In this document: in pieces, positions 1-13,000 of the stretch | How positions within the stretch are numbered: position 1 is the stretch's first letter | Layout of the letters: each line of letters opens with the position of its first letter | DNA from: Todiramphus chloris collaris | Lineage: Eukaryota > Chordata > Aves > Coraciiformes > Alcedinidae | DNA length: 64,000 nt | Assembly (NCBI GenBank): GCA_025345505.1 | Contig: JANVCC010000077.1 | Location: 989,998-1,053,997, forward strand | Reading direction: 5' to 3' | Notes under the pieces: model-generated | What the model was told of the DNA's origin: nothing | Databases searched by the model: none | Seen by the model: the letters and a program-made list of their open reading frames with translations, nothing else | Position numbers and translations under genes: made by a program

Positions 1-3000
1 TGAAAGGCCTATTCACAACATTGACAATCTCTCATATTTGCCCTTTCTGGATTCAGCTAATTGGGAGATGCAGATGTAAGTGAAGTTTTTAAGGTATTGA
101 TTCAGTTGTGCTCTTGCAGAAGAATAAGTAAGTTTGCTTTGAGCAATGTTGCTGTCCACTTCATTCCTTGGGGGGTGGGGATCACTAGTTTTCCGTCAGT
201 GTGAATTACTCTCTCACGGACAGCTGGGCCCAACTTAGGAAGGTTCTTAAAGCACATTCTTAGTGTTAGAAATGTGCTGTTTCTTCTGTGAATCAACAGT
301 AAGCAAATGTTTAATAGAATATTGTATCACTATTACGGAAGTATGGAGTGGTTTTACATGGATGTGGTTCTTGGCACCTGTCCTACAAGTCTCACTCTCT
401 CAGGCTGCCATATTTTCTGTAAAGTCATGTTCATTTTATGTATAGACCTGTACTGCAACAAGACCTTGTCATGGAGATGGTAAAAAGATAGTCCCTGTGC
501 TGAAGATTTTTGCTTCACTCAGTCATAGGAGCAGTTGAAGCAGGAGTTGAGCTCCGTCTTTGTGACGTAAGGTGAATGGAGCATTTTTGTTCCAGAAGCA
601 CAGGGCAGCATATCACAGAAAAGTTAAGGCTTAATAACGCTTTCTGCAGCTAAGCTGTAGCTGAGCAGTAGCTCAAAGCCTTTGGGGTTTTGGGTGAGTA
701 TATTGATATTGCAGTTGTCTGGTAGCCTGTATCTGTTTTGCCAGCTGTTGTACAGGCCCAGCAAGAGCAGTCTCTGCCCTGACGAGCTTGCTGCCTAAAT
801 AGCCAGGGTAAACAAGGGCTGGGAGGGGAAGCGGAGGCAGAGAGATATCAACCAAACTGCCCTCTGTGCAGCAGGTCAGTGTCAGAGCCAGAAATAGCAG
901 AGGGTGCTTTAAGCCTTCATCCACTGCCTGCCTACTGGACCACCTTGGACTGGAGAAATCAGAGAGTCAAAGGGCTCATCGCAAAGTGCTTCTTTATTTA
1001 AAGCGTGGAAGAAAGGAATAAAGTTGCAGCTGGGCTAAACTTATTTCCTCTTTGTAACAAAGGAATTTTAGAGGGCAAGTTAAAAGTTGCAACCTAAATA
1101 GCTTGACAATGTACTCTTTGTAATATATTAATAGCTGTTGTCAAAATACAGAAATGTTGCATTGTGTGTTCACTCTTGACCCGTCTCCTGTTCTGCATTG
1201 TCCCAATGGCTCATGGTATATTCTCCAATTCAGAAAAACAGATTCATTAATAGATGAATTTATCATCTTTGAGTATTTAAGAGCTCATGTAAGCATTTCT
1301 GAGAGTTAATAAAAGCTGGGGTTTTTTTTCCTCCAAATCTTGGGAAAATATATATACACCTGCAGGAGCAGGAAATGGCCAATCTATGCAAGTCAAATCC
1401 AAATGCACACTGCAGCAATCATGGGAGACCTTTCCCTTCAGTACTGGAGGGGGAGGGAGTGTGAATACCTGTAAAGTTGTTTCAGTTTTCTTCATCTTTT
1501 CAAACTTGTTTTACCAAAGTTTCATTACTTTCAGTGAGAAATGAAGTAGGTGCAAGGAAGGGGTGCAGATGATGCAGAGGGGAATACTCTGGGGAGGATA
1601 TTGCAATAACGTCAAAAGCCTGGAAGAGGGCACACGGCTATTGCTTTGTGCTGGGTAAACTGAGTGTTTTTTAGAAACTCATGTAAGATTTTGTCTTAAA
1701 CTATTAGTTCTGGACAGGACAGATCTGCTGGGACAGCTCCACAAGATCAAAACTGCTGCTTGTTCTGGGAATGTGATATTTGTAAGAGTTCTTTCAGGTC
1801 TAATTACCCTTTCCTTAAAATCCTCACGAGTTCAAAGTTGAAAAAGAATTTTATCTAGTTCAGGGCTTAAAAATATGTGCTCTGCTTGTTGCTGTTATCC
1901 CTGTAACCTGCATGAGAGAACCAGATATGAGTTATTTTCACTCTAACCAAATACTATCTTGACAGTCTACTCTTTCAAATCAGCTATTGAGCAGCTGCAG
2001 ATTGTCTCAGGTCTTCCCAGGGCTGTGCATTTTTTGAAGCAGCCCAGATTTCATCTCCAAAAAGACCTTTTGCATGTGGGTGAATTGTTCATGGGAGCTG
2101 TGAGGTGCAGTGCTAAACCTGCACAGCTTGGTAATGGCTAACTGAGGCAGTGTGAGTATACCAAAGGAGGCAAGGAACAGTGAGAGAACAGTCTGCAGAG
2201 CTCTTACATCTTGGTTATGTGAACCCATGTCAAATAGGAAGGGGGGAAGCATAGAAGACAGAATGAACCTGACGCTAAGCTAGAAAAGGGTCATATGCTA
2301 AAGGAATTCAGGTGGAATTTTTGTCCTGGAAGAGACATTTTTAAAGCCAGCTGACTTGTTGAGCACAGCTCCTGACAGAAATAGCTTTTCTCTCTTGGCT
2401 GTCTGTTGGTGGCCCATGACTTGTAACTGCACTGAGACCCTGCCACTCAACAGGTGTGTCACTATTACACAAATAAGTGCAGTTGGTCCCTGTGTTAGCC
2501 ATCCCTGTCATAGGGCCAAGGTTGAAAGTGGGGCTTAGCCACTGTGACCTATCTGTTCCTCTGTATGACCCTTCCAGTCAGGTCTGAGGCAGGCTGGTGA
2601 CAGCTTTTATGCAAACAGCAGATTTTGTCCATGGAAGAGATTTGGTCTCAGCAGGTCTCTGCAGACTTGCATTTCCAGATGAGCTCTTAAGCACTTAAAA
2701 TGTAGCAAAATGTGAAGGACTTCGGTGGGTTAGGATGCCTTATGCAGCTGGGAAAATATACAGTATGACATGTTGGTGTTATCTCCTGTAACATGGTATA
2801 TGTTGTTGCAGGCACCATTGTTTTGGCACATGCTGAAATTGTAGACGCCAAGTAGAAATCTCCCCTGCGTGCAATAAAGCACAGAAGCTCTTGCTATTGC
2901 AGAAATACCATTTCTGGTGGCAAAGGACTTTATCTGGGTAGGGAACCATTGAAAGCAAAAACTGCTGAAGGTGAAGCTTTAGATGTGCTTAGCCTCTGCC

Positions 3001-4638
3001 TGAGTGATTCTTTCATTGCTTTCTCTTGGGGCCTAGGCCAGCAACTGCCATGGTGGCTGAGGTCGTGTGGGTCAGTGGTGCTGTGGGAGGATAGTTCCAG
3101 ACTCTCACTTCAGCAGCTGGGAAGTGGGCTCCAGAAGGAATATTACATTTCTTTTGGTAATTCTGCCAAGAAAGAGGAAATCCATAATTTGAGCAAAATA
3201 TTTTTCTTGCAGAGTGGAGTGAGGTAGAAAGAGGGAAATGAAAAATCCTTTATAATGTGTTTCTTGGGATGGCTTTTATTCTGGGACTCTCTTTTAGGCT
3301 GTAAGAAATGTCCAGGTTCTCTTTCTTAGTGTAACAAGTCTTTGTAAAGGGAGCTTCCATCAGAAGCGCAAGCAATTGGAAACATGCAGTAGCTCAGGTC
3401 ATGTAATGACTCTATGGTTTGGGATCCTGATAAGAGAGCTTTTTGGTTTAGTTAGCTAATAACAAAGATAGCCTTGCATGTTCTGGATCATGGAACTTTT
3501 ATGGGCTGTTGGTAACTGTGATGCCTTAGCAGAGATAGTAAAATGATGGACTCTGATGACCTGTAAGAAGTTTTTGCTTGCATTTCATTGAGTTTAACAG
3601 TCACTTTTCTCTGTTTTCTTCATCCTGTGTTTCCTGTCATCCTTTTAGGATGTTGGGCTGTACTTCAGTTACTTTCTGATGCAGAGTTGTGTGTGTCCTG
3701 GTGAAAATAGGAGCCCTTCCTCGGTGAGTCAGCCTTCAGCAGTCTTGAAGTACACTGTTGGGTGGCTCCTCTGAGAAAATGAATGCCAAGATCTTGATTT
3801 CACAGAGCACTTAAGCATGTACTGAATTTTAAGCATGTGGCTTACGATTTTGTTGGATTGCAGACTAAGAAATGTCAAGGTATTCATTGGCTAGCGATAA
3901 GGGTCCCTGCACAGTATTTTGCGTAGCATTTGTCTTTATAACGTGGTTTAGTCTCCTGAATCTTTTCATGCTCAATCCAGTTGCTGAAGTGAGAGGTACA
4001 TCGTTAAGTCAGCTGCTCAGTGTAGTTGTGTGGTGACTATTGCTTGTCTCAGGTCATCATGGAACAATTCTTAAAGATTTGCATGTATAAAAAGTGTGTT
4101 GATCATGACTGCAGCAAAGTAATCTTTGTGGAGGAGAAAAGGATTTTTTTTTTTAAGTCAAGTTTATATGATGATGCCGTTTTTAACTTCCTAAGATTTG
4201 AGAACTACTCTCATGCATTGCAGTGATGCCCATCACCTTTTTTGATTTATTCTGGGAGTTGCTCTGAGGAAGATGCTGTTGAGGAAACAAATGCAATTAT
4301 CAGATTATATCTCAGCGCTTGATTTCACCACTTTTCTGATATAGGGGATCAAGTGTCTTTGACCAACACCTGAAAATTATTGCAGTTCAGCCTCTGCTGC
4401 CTTGGTATTGGCAAAGGGATGTATCAGTTCAATTTCTGTATCCCCTTTCTCATGGATTCCATATGTTCTGTCTCCTTTCTTGCCTGCATTTTGAATAAAT
4501 AAAATGTCTGGGAAACTATGAGGTGGATGCTTCTAAGACATGTTTAAATTAGGTGTATCCAGAAATGCTATATGGAGGAGACAGGCTGGATGAGTAATAA
4601 ATTGATTAACAATAAGACAAAAAGACAAAACAAACAAG

Positions 4639-4671
4639 CCCCCCCAGAAGCCCCCACCTAACCCCCACCCC
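4639..4671 (-). other. Potential G-quadruplex motif (G-rich on reverse strand)
   Basis: Four C runs (7, 5, 5 and 4) separated by short loops on the forward strand give a canonical G3+ loop pattern on the reverse strand. It sits beside an A/C-rich AAACAAAC-type simple sequence. Folding is inferred. Confidence 0.5.
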
Positions 4672-6895
4672 TTCCAGACAGGGGTTGTTGATTTACATGA
4701 AAGAATGAGGTGTCTGTTCCAGGAGTAACTGCGGTAGTGAACTGGTACTCTGGGACAAGCCAATGTGTGACTCTCTTCTGAAATTCCTCTTTCAGCAGCA
4801 GGAGGGTCCAGGCCTGCTCCTCAACTAGAAAAGTGACTAGCAGTGTGAGATGGAGGCTGCTTTCTGCCCTTGGATTCACCTTTTTGGAGCCTTGGAAATG
4901 ACATCTAGTCTTAGGGTTTGTGCGTTGAGCTTGGGATGTCTGGTTGGGCACGTACGGGTTGGGAGGGGATTGTGGCCTGAGTGTGTTTTCCATCACTGTA
5001 CGAGCTGGTGACTTAAAATCTGTATGTGGGGAGAACTTCACTGAGGGTTGAGTGTGGAGAGAAGTGTTTTGGAGCAATGCATGGAATTGCATGTAGGCAG
5101 AGAGCCTGAACTCTGTCTGGGAGAGTAATAAGCAATGAGGAGGCTGCTGGACCTGACCTTACTTTTCAGTGCTGTGCATTCCTCATCTCAGACTCCTGCA
5201 GGTGCTCCCTTTAAAAAGGGAATTTCTCTTCTTGCAGCCTAGGCTAACTCTACAGGGTTGGGATGTTTTTAAGAGTTAGGAGAAATAAAGAGCTCATAAA
5301 TGCCAAAATACAGTCTTATTTGGTGTGCCTCAACTGATAATAAACTTACTGATGATAAACTTACAGTTGCAAAGCTTTCTAGGGGACAAAAAGCTTTTCT
5401 GTGTGTGGTTTCTGTTTTTGTTTAAAATGGGTCACATTCCCAGGAATGCAGTCAAATTATAATGGTGACTAAGTGCCGGAAAGCATAGAAAAGGGGAGGG
5501 GAGGGTGAGCAGAAAAAAAGAGGAGCCTGAGGCTATGGAAGGAAGGCTGGGAAAATGAGAATCTGGCCAGGCCCCAGGGCCAGGTTAGAGATTCCTACAC
5601 CCATTAACAACCACAGGAGATGTTTATTTACAGGGAGCTAATCTTTGTTTTAAAAATGACAGAGTATGTAAAAATCCCCCCTTTTGGCAAGTGGGTTGGG
5701 GACACAGTAGGTATGGGAGGAGGGAACTAGTTCTGATCTGGCACCATTGCCAGTCTTTCAAGGATCTTCCCTTCATCTGATGTATCTGGGAGCATTGGCT
5801 GTTGAGAAATGAATGAAAGGGGGAATAAATTCCTGTAATCTAGTAAGTGATTCACAGCCCCTAGTTGCAAAGGATGACTTCAAGAGTTTCTTCTTGTTTG
5901 TACTTTTCTGATATTTTCTTCCCGAGTAGCTCCACTAAGGATATTGAATAATAAAGTCTGTGATATGAGAAAGATGGGAGCTAAGCTGCCTTTTAATTAA
6001 CCCTGGATCATGAAAGCAAAACAGATGTGGAACAGCTGCTTGAAGTGGGTATATTCACGTAGACTCTAAAGAGACCTTGGTCCCAGGTCTCTGTGGTACC
6101 TACCTGTTGTCACCTCTTGAGCTGTGTTGATCTTGGCTTGTCTCAGCTCATCTCAATAACTTTGATTTGTATCCCAGCAGCTGCTTATGAACTACAGTCT
6201 CTCTTTTAGTAACTTTGTCCGACTGTAAATTGAGAATTTTCCAGCAACGTGATGGAATTCTCTGTCCTTTGGTAAGCTGCTGCAAAAGATACTCTGCCTT
6301 GGGGCATGTGTGCATTGGGTGGTTATACAGATGAATGAATTTTATTTTTAGTTTGAACGTATCTTGATTTCTAATTACTGTATCTGCTTATGTGATTGTC
6401 AGGCAGGTGAGGGTCTGGAGCAGTTTCTTTACTAGTCTTCTGGCTAGACACACTTTCTGGCTTCCAGTTTCAGTACTTTCCTGACTAGTGTTTCCGCCAT
6501 CTGTTCTTGTATGGTCTTGTGTTTATCTTAACTGGCTTGCTTTAGCCTGTATTGGAAGAGGGGTGCCCTGTTTCTCTGTTCTGATAGTCTCTTTCCCTGT
6601 AATCTTGTGATTACGTTTTGTCTGAACCTATAGCCAGTACACTAGGTCAGGTATTGATCAGGTTTAAGGCTTGTACACTTACACTAGTGATCATGAAGGA
6701 TGGTTTTCTTTGCTGACAAGCACATGCTCTGCTTGGTCTTCCTTTCAACACTCTTGAGTGTGCTTGCTCTAGTCTGGCTTGGGCATCGTCGATATTTACG
6801 AGTTCACCATCTGTGGAACTGGGGTGAGAGCATACTTGTGACCAGCTTGACTGTATTTGTTTATCGTATAGTATCAGTCCTGTTTATTGATCTCA

Positions 6896-6912
6896 TCTCT
6901 CTCTCTCTCTCT
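6896..6912 (+). repeat. (TC)n tract forming the exon 2 polypyrimidine tract
   Basis: An uninterrupted alternating T/C run lies directly before GCAG at the exon 2 acceptor, so a length-variable microsatellite supplies the pyrimidine tract. Confidence 0.85.
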
Positions 6913-6916
6913 GCAG

Positions 6917-7012
6917 AGCGTCTGGAATTCCAGTGAAGGAAAGGGTGAAAGTATCTCAGAATTGGAGGCACGGACGCTGCCGGAGGGAGACGGTCCTGAA
7001 ATGGAAATGCAA
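6917..7012 (+). CDS. FBXW4: FBXW4 exon 2
   Basis: The exon follows a CT-rich tract and a CAG acceptor at 6914-6916. The first base completes a codon from exon 1; then 31 codons run from ASGIPVKERV to KWKC, and AA is left over. This linker between the F-box and the propeller is well conserved in the family (human has VPVKERVKVSQNW). The 3' boundary is unusual: the frame needs the exon to end at 7012, where the intron begins GCAAGT rather than GT. The only nearby GT (7017) would put exon 3 in the wrong frame. Confidence 0.9.
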
Positions 7013-10000
7013 GCAAGTGGCTCCTTTCTCTTTGACTTCGTTCTGTGTCATCTGCTGCATGGCCTTGGGTTTGCTTCTGTGCCCTGAAATGAGATGTTTC
7101 CTGTTCCCTGTGATCCACGGGGTCTTTCAAGTGATGTTGCTGGCCTGCTTTCAGTGCTGCTGGCTAGGTGGATGTGGGGCAACTGGAGTTTCTGTCTTGC
7201 CCTAGGGATTCACTCTGAGAATTTCTTTCTTATTAAGAGCTTGAATTTGTCATTGCTTTGGTCTGTGTAGTTCTGATTGGATTTAGCAATCTTACCTACA
7301 GACTTCAAACTGTCATGTTCCTAGCTATTGCTGTATACCATGAGTGATTTTTCTGTCCTGCTCTCAAAATGACCATACCTTGATCCCAGAAGTGGACTTA
7401 ACGTGTCCCCCCCAAAATGCTTGGTTTGTCTCCTGTGATTTTTTAATTTTTTTTTCCTGGGCCCTGATTAGGATGTATGAATCTAAAATGCTAGTTGCCA
7501 TTCTTCTACCTTATGCTTCTTCATTCTCCTACTTTATGGGGGGGTCTTATTCACTAAAAAAAATAATATATATATATAAAAAAAAAAGAGAGAGGAGATT
7601 GTTTTAAAATTCATGCTTACAAAGGTATACTCATCTTTCAAAGCAAAGCATAAGATAGGTCTCCTGTCTGAACAGTACATCTGAATTTTCAGCCTTCACA
7701 TCATCAGACAGAAGGAAAAATGAGAGGGACTATGGTTTGTTAGCTGCTGAAGAACAGGGGCCTACTATTAAGCTTTCATGGCCTTTTGTGCTGTATAGAT
7801 TGAAGTGGTGGATAATGTGCCACTGCTTGTCTAAAGTCTTGGGAACAGCTGTAATGAGCAGAGTGGTTTTGGTGCAGGTTGTATACCTGCCTTTGAAGTG
7901 CTTGCAACCATCTGTGAAGACAGGCTCTGTGGATGTTAGAGATCATTACTAAACCAGCTTCCCAGGTGAAAAGGCAAGGACTGATTTAATGAGGCCACCA
8001 TCCAAACGACATCCTCTAATTTTCATTTATCCTGCTTCAAATTTGTTACTTCTCCTTATGAAAAAGCTATAGAAAAAGGTAAAAAAAAAATGCTAAACTG
8101 CAGCAGCAGCAGAGCCACGGAAACTGGCTGTAGTTTAGGTAAGCTGGATATTCACTTGCTTCTAGAGGACTGTGTAGGAGTGGAGGAAGGAAGCGGAAAT
8201 CAAAGTCTGCCTAAACCCAAAGTTGCTGCTCCAAAAATACCTCTTGTTTTTTCTATACATGTGATCAAGTTCCAGGTGAACGTTATAACCTATGCTCAAC
8301 TGCTCTGTGTAACGAAAAGCTTGTTATTGGAGATGAATACAGGCAAGCAGGAACCTTCTGTCAACTAAGCAATCTTGTCCTCTTGCTTGTTTCTAGTTCT
8401 TCATTGTGATTTTATGAGGTGCAGCTCTCTGTAATGACTCTGCTGATGCAGAAAATCATGACCTCTGAGGGTGAATGACCTATAAAAAGAGGGAGATGGG
8501 TTTTCATGAGAAGCCACCCTGCTTTCAAAACAGTTTGTTCCTGAATAGTTTGAAAATTGAAAGGCTGCTCTATGGAAAGGCCCTGGGTTTGCTCAGTGTT
8601 TGCATGAGTATGGGTGTACTTGGCAATGGCTGCAGAGCAGAGACAGTTTCACACATCCATGCTCCACAGGACATGAGCCCATTGTATCTGGTCTTGCTGT
8701 ACCTAGAAGGCCTATTTGCTGCTTCTCTGTTGGCTACACAGCTCCTTTAGCAGTCCACTGCTCTTGGCCTGGAACCTGTCTGTAGGAACCTGCCACTGTC
8801 CCATAGATAACAAGGGGCAGAAAGGGTATATGTGCTCTTCTGAAAGATGGGCAACAGAAATCAAAAGGTTGCTCTGCAGTTGCTTTTGACTTGGTGGTGT
8901 CAGAGTTGCAAATGTAGAAAAATAGCTCCTCTACACGATTAACACAAAGTTCTTGGATAGCCTCAGCCTTACTCTGCTGTTTACATAGAGAATGCAGATG
9001 TGGAGGGCTTTTAGTCTGTAGGAAGACCTGTGTTCTTTGATGTGACTTGCTCTCCTGATCAGATGCATGTGAGACAGTGACAGCTTTGTGGTCTTTTCTG
9101 GGCATCAGCAAATAATGTGCAGGATCAAGGCTGAGTGTTGTCACGAAAAGCCTCATATTGAAGGCTGTCTTAGAAAAGCTTGGCAGAGCTCACAAATGCT
9201 GGATAGTCTAGTTTCTTGGAAAGGTACAGGGCTCGTGAAGAGTTGTCAGGGAGCCTTAAATATTCCCTATCTAAAACTAGACTCTTGGACGTCATCTCTT
9301 TCAGGGATTCCATGCTTCCTTTTCCTCAGCTCATGGCTAGAAAAATGATAACAATGTGATATGCTTTGTATGTTGCTGGAGAAGCTTCACTTCTGAGCTG
9401 TTCTGCTGTATTGAGCCCTGCTTTTGCATGTAACCAGCAGCTCCAGCTCCACAGGTTTCTTGAGTGGACATTTGCTTTTGTTGATTTGTTTACATATGTA
9501 GTCTCTTTTTTCATTCTTTCTTCTTCTCCTCTTGAGGTTTGGTTTTGTTTTCTTTTCCCCACTCCTGCACCTCCCCAACCTGCTGTCTGTTTGCAGTCTG
9601 ATGCCCTGGATGGAGCTGGATGGCGAGTATCTCTACCTGTCTCAAGCGGAGAACATCCAGGCCTACCAGCTCTGTCCAGATGGAACAGGTTTGCAGAGTC
9701 AGCCTCAAGCTATCTTCTCTGGCCACCAGGAGGACGTATGTCGCTTTGTTCTTGTCAACTCCCACATCGTCAGTGGAGGAGGGTAAGTTGGGTGAACGAA
9801 GGAGCCTGAGGATTGTGTCAGTGAATCTGGAAAGGGTTTGTTTAACTCCAGCCCAGAGCGGAGGGGTCAATCCTTCTACACAGTGTCCTTGTGCACTTAA
9901 GCACAGAATTGGGAGACACAAGCATGGTTGTCCACCTTGGATATTTAGAGACTCTCCCCTGTGAACTGTAGCCCAAAATTCGGGTGAAAACGAAGGCACG

Positions 10001-13000
10001 CATTTAATATTCCAGTAACTGTATTAGTTTAAAAAAGTCTAAATGTCTTTGTAGTTAATTCAAAGCACAATACCCCGCATGGCTGCTCTGAAATGAATGA
10101 AAAGCAGAGGCTTGGACATGGGTGAGCATGACCTCTCACATGTTTCCTTACTCCAGCCATTCAGCATCCAGCCAGGATTCTGGCAAGCCCTGAGCTGTAG
10201 GAGGAGGAATGGCTGCTCTGCTAGTTTCTGCAGCTTAACACAAAGTGGAGGGTGGAAAACTAGCCAGGAAAATTTTCATGATCGGGCTTTGACTGGCCAG
10301 ATGTGGGATTGCAAGAGAACAGGTGATGTGTAAGGAGTTAAGCATTAATAATGCTGTATGAATTTCAGCTCTCATAAGAGATCAGTCCTGGTCTTTTTGT
10401 GGTACCCCTAAGCACTAATGGAAGATGCATGCCCAAGGGAGATGCAGCTGATGCAGACTCCCTGCCTGGGGATTTGTTTTTCAGAGATGGAAATATTGTC
10501 CTTCACAAGATCCATGGCTCCTATAGCGTCAAGTTTTCTGCGCACGAGCAGGAGGTGAACTGTGTGGACTTCCAAGGTGGCCTCATTGTCAGCGGCTCCC
10601 GGGACAGAACGGCAAAGGTGAGCAGTGATGTTCCAGCAGCTGCAGGTGCTGCTGCAGAGATGTCCTCCGAGGTCTTGTGTAATGAATGTTTAAGTGTCAG
10701 CAGAACTGTTGTGAGCCCTGTCTTATGTGTCTGCAGGAGGAGCACTGGCTGTCTTGGCGTAAGCTCATGTCTCTTGAAGAGATGCTTGCTGTGCCAAGCT
10801 TTTAAGAAAAGGGATTTGGCAGTACTTTAAGATATTGGCTACTAGTTTAAACTAGGAAGTACAGAACGTAGCAGCTGATGTTTTGCTTCTTTCACTGTTC
10901 ATCTGTCTAGCACTGTAGTGGACATACATGTCAGTTAGTCTGAAATTTGCAGTGTGTATCTCAAGCACATTCTTGCTTTGTGATGCAGTGCTGCTTCACA
11001 CTCCTTTGTGTATTTGAACTTTTTAAGGGATAGCATGATGTCTTCTGATTTATTTGTAGGTTTTAATGTTGTGTGGGTGGTTGATTTGTTTGTTGTTTTG
11101 GGTGTGAGGGGGTGGGTGTGTTTGTTTTTTGCATGGGTCTTTCTTTTTTTGTGTGTGTGTTTTTGTTTTGTTTTTTATGGTTCTTGCTTTGCAAGCCAGG
11201 AGTGAAGCTAGACTAAGTACTTGTTAGCTCCCATTTTTCTCTTAGTTGGTGTTGCCCAATCCTGTCACGTATTTTTTTACTATTTCTTTTTTGAGGCAGG
11301 ACCTTGTTGATTTTTGTTCTTCTCCTGAGCTGTAACCAGCTCTGTTTTAGAAGCTAAGGAAACTCCATGTAGGTGTTTCACCCTTGTCCTGATAGCAGGA
11401 TGCAGTACCTGTAGCATCTTCACAACCACGTGTTCCATCGTTGAAAGTGGTTGCTGTATGTTGAAAGCTTTGTCTGCTGCTCAGAGTAGGCTTATGAATA
11501 CTTTTTGTCCTTGGTACATATCATAGAGCATTAATCCAGGTAGGAGGAAAAACTGGTATTCCTGTTTTGCAAGAGGGGGAGTTGGTGCAAAGAAAGACTT
11601 AAATGTCTCTTCGAAAACTATCTGCCGAGCACCATGACCGGATCTATCCTTGTTGATTCCTTTATATAGATGTACTCCTGGGTAAAATCATTCCAGTGTT
11701 CAGATGCAAAGGACACTGCAAGGTATACTGCTTGCCTCCTGGGAGCAAGGCCTTCACGCTGCTTTGTCTCACACTTAAGCAGCGCTGCTCCTCTCTGTTC
11801 TGTGGAGCCTCTTTGCTGGGAGAGTGCCTTCTTGCTGCTTCCCTAGCAGCCAAAGGACAGACCTCCCTGACCTTGAGAACAAATTCCTGAAGGCCAGAGG
11901 GGAATTTAAGGCTGTTTTTCTTGGAGCTGCTGTGAGATCTTGCCCACCCAGTGATCCCCACAGCATAGGCTCTAGGGGTGTTCACCTTATTTTTTATCAT
12001 CTCTTTTGTAGGCTGCCTTGTTTGCGTGAATGAGACTCTTGGAGAGTGGAAGGGAATCCCTACCAGCCTTTTAAAGGGGCTCTAAGTGTCTAAGCTATTG
12101 AGGGCTCTGCTGAGTGTTGATTAGGACTAAGCCCTGAAGAGCTGCTAATGTACATTCCTGTGTGATAGGCACCAGATAGTGTGCTCTGAGCAATATTTTT
12201 AACCTGTAGGAGATAGGGATGCCTTAAAAGAGTTAAGCTTTTCTGCTGCTTTTGCTGACACTAGGTGCTAAATTCCCTGCTGACAAGAATAGCCTGCAAT
12301 CCTGGGCATTATCAACAAACAAACAAATAGTGCACTCCCAGCTTTGAAGTCTTGAAGCGAAACATTTGGGGTTGGTTACAGAGAACTGGGGGGCTTGAGT
12401 CCTGTGAGCCAAGAGTGAAGGCAAGGTGGAGAAAATGAAGTCCACAAGCGGAGGCCTCGGCAAGAATCTGGTGTGGCTTCATTAGGACCCATAAACAAGA
12501 GGGGTGGTGGTGAACTGCTGGAAAGGGATGTGTGTGTATGCACTCATGGGGGAGGGAAGAGATTCTCTCATGTTGTCAGTGAGCAAGGAGGGGGCTATTT
12601 GAAAACAGCCTAGAGAACACCTAAGAAACTTGGTCAAAAGGGAGGGGGTATATAAAAAGTATTATACAAGGTAGTGAATGATTAGTTTTATAGATAAATG
12701 GATGTAAATTTTTCAGGGAAGGTATGAAGTCTTCCCCTGTTGCTCAAGAGAACAGCAGAGATTTGAACACATCCCACTTCTTGTTCATTTAACTACAGAA
12801 GATGAGGAGTCTCTGTGTTCATTGCTGTCCTATAGCATGTAGTGATGGGGGTTGTTTCTGTTACCAGTGGGTTGGAAGGTCATACTCATAAGCTGAACTC
12901 TTCTGTCACTAAGTGCTTGTTTCTGACAGTGATTGAAGGCTCTGCTCCTCAAAAATAAGTAATGGGAATTCAGGGAGAGGATCCTGAGGAAGATAAGCAT

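Larger units (their letters stand above)
1..6916 (+). other. FBXW4: FBXW4 intron 1 (3' part)
   Basis: By gene structure this is the end of intron 1. I see no exon-like segment, F-box coding sequence, CpG island or recognisable recent transposon. Short ORFs here have low-complexity or non-protein-like composition. A C-rich stretch at 4639-4671 is noted separately. Otherwise nothing can be supported. Confidence 0.7.

Noticed and set aside
4658-5092. 144-codon reverse frame in intron 1
   Set aside because: It ends in the C-rich simple sequence, has no recognisable domain and lies next to low-complexity DNA.
6933-7205. Reading exon 2 straight through the intron as an open frame to 7205
   Set aside because: After 7012 the frame loses all similarity to FBXW4, while exon 3 resumes it exactly with a two-base carry. 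Splicing is the better explanation.
9511-9999. 162-codon reverse frame opposite FBXW4 exon 3
   Set aside because: It is an antisense shadow of a real exon with no recognisable product.
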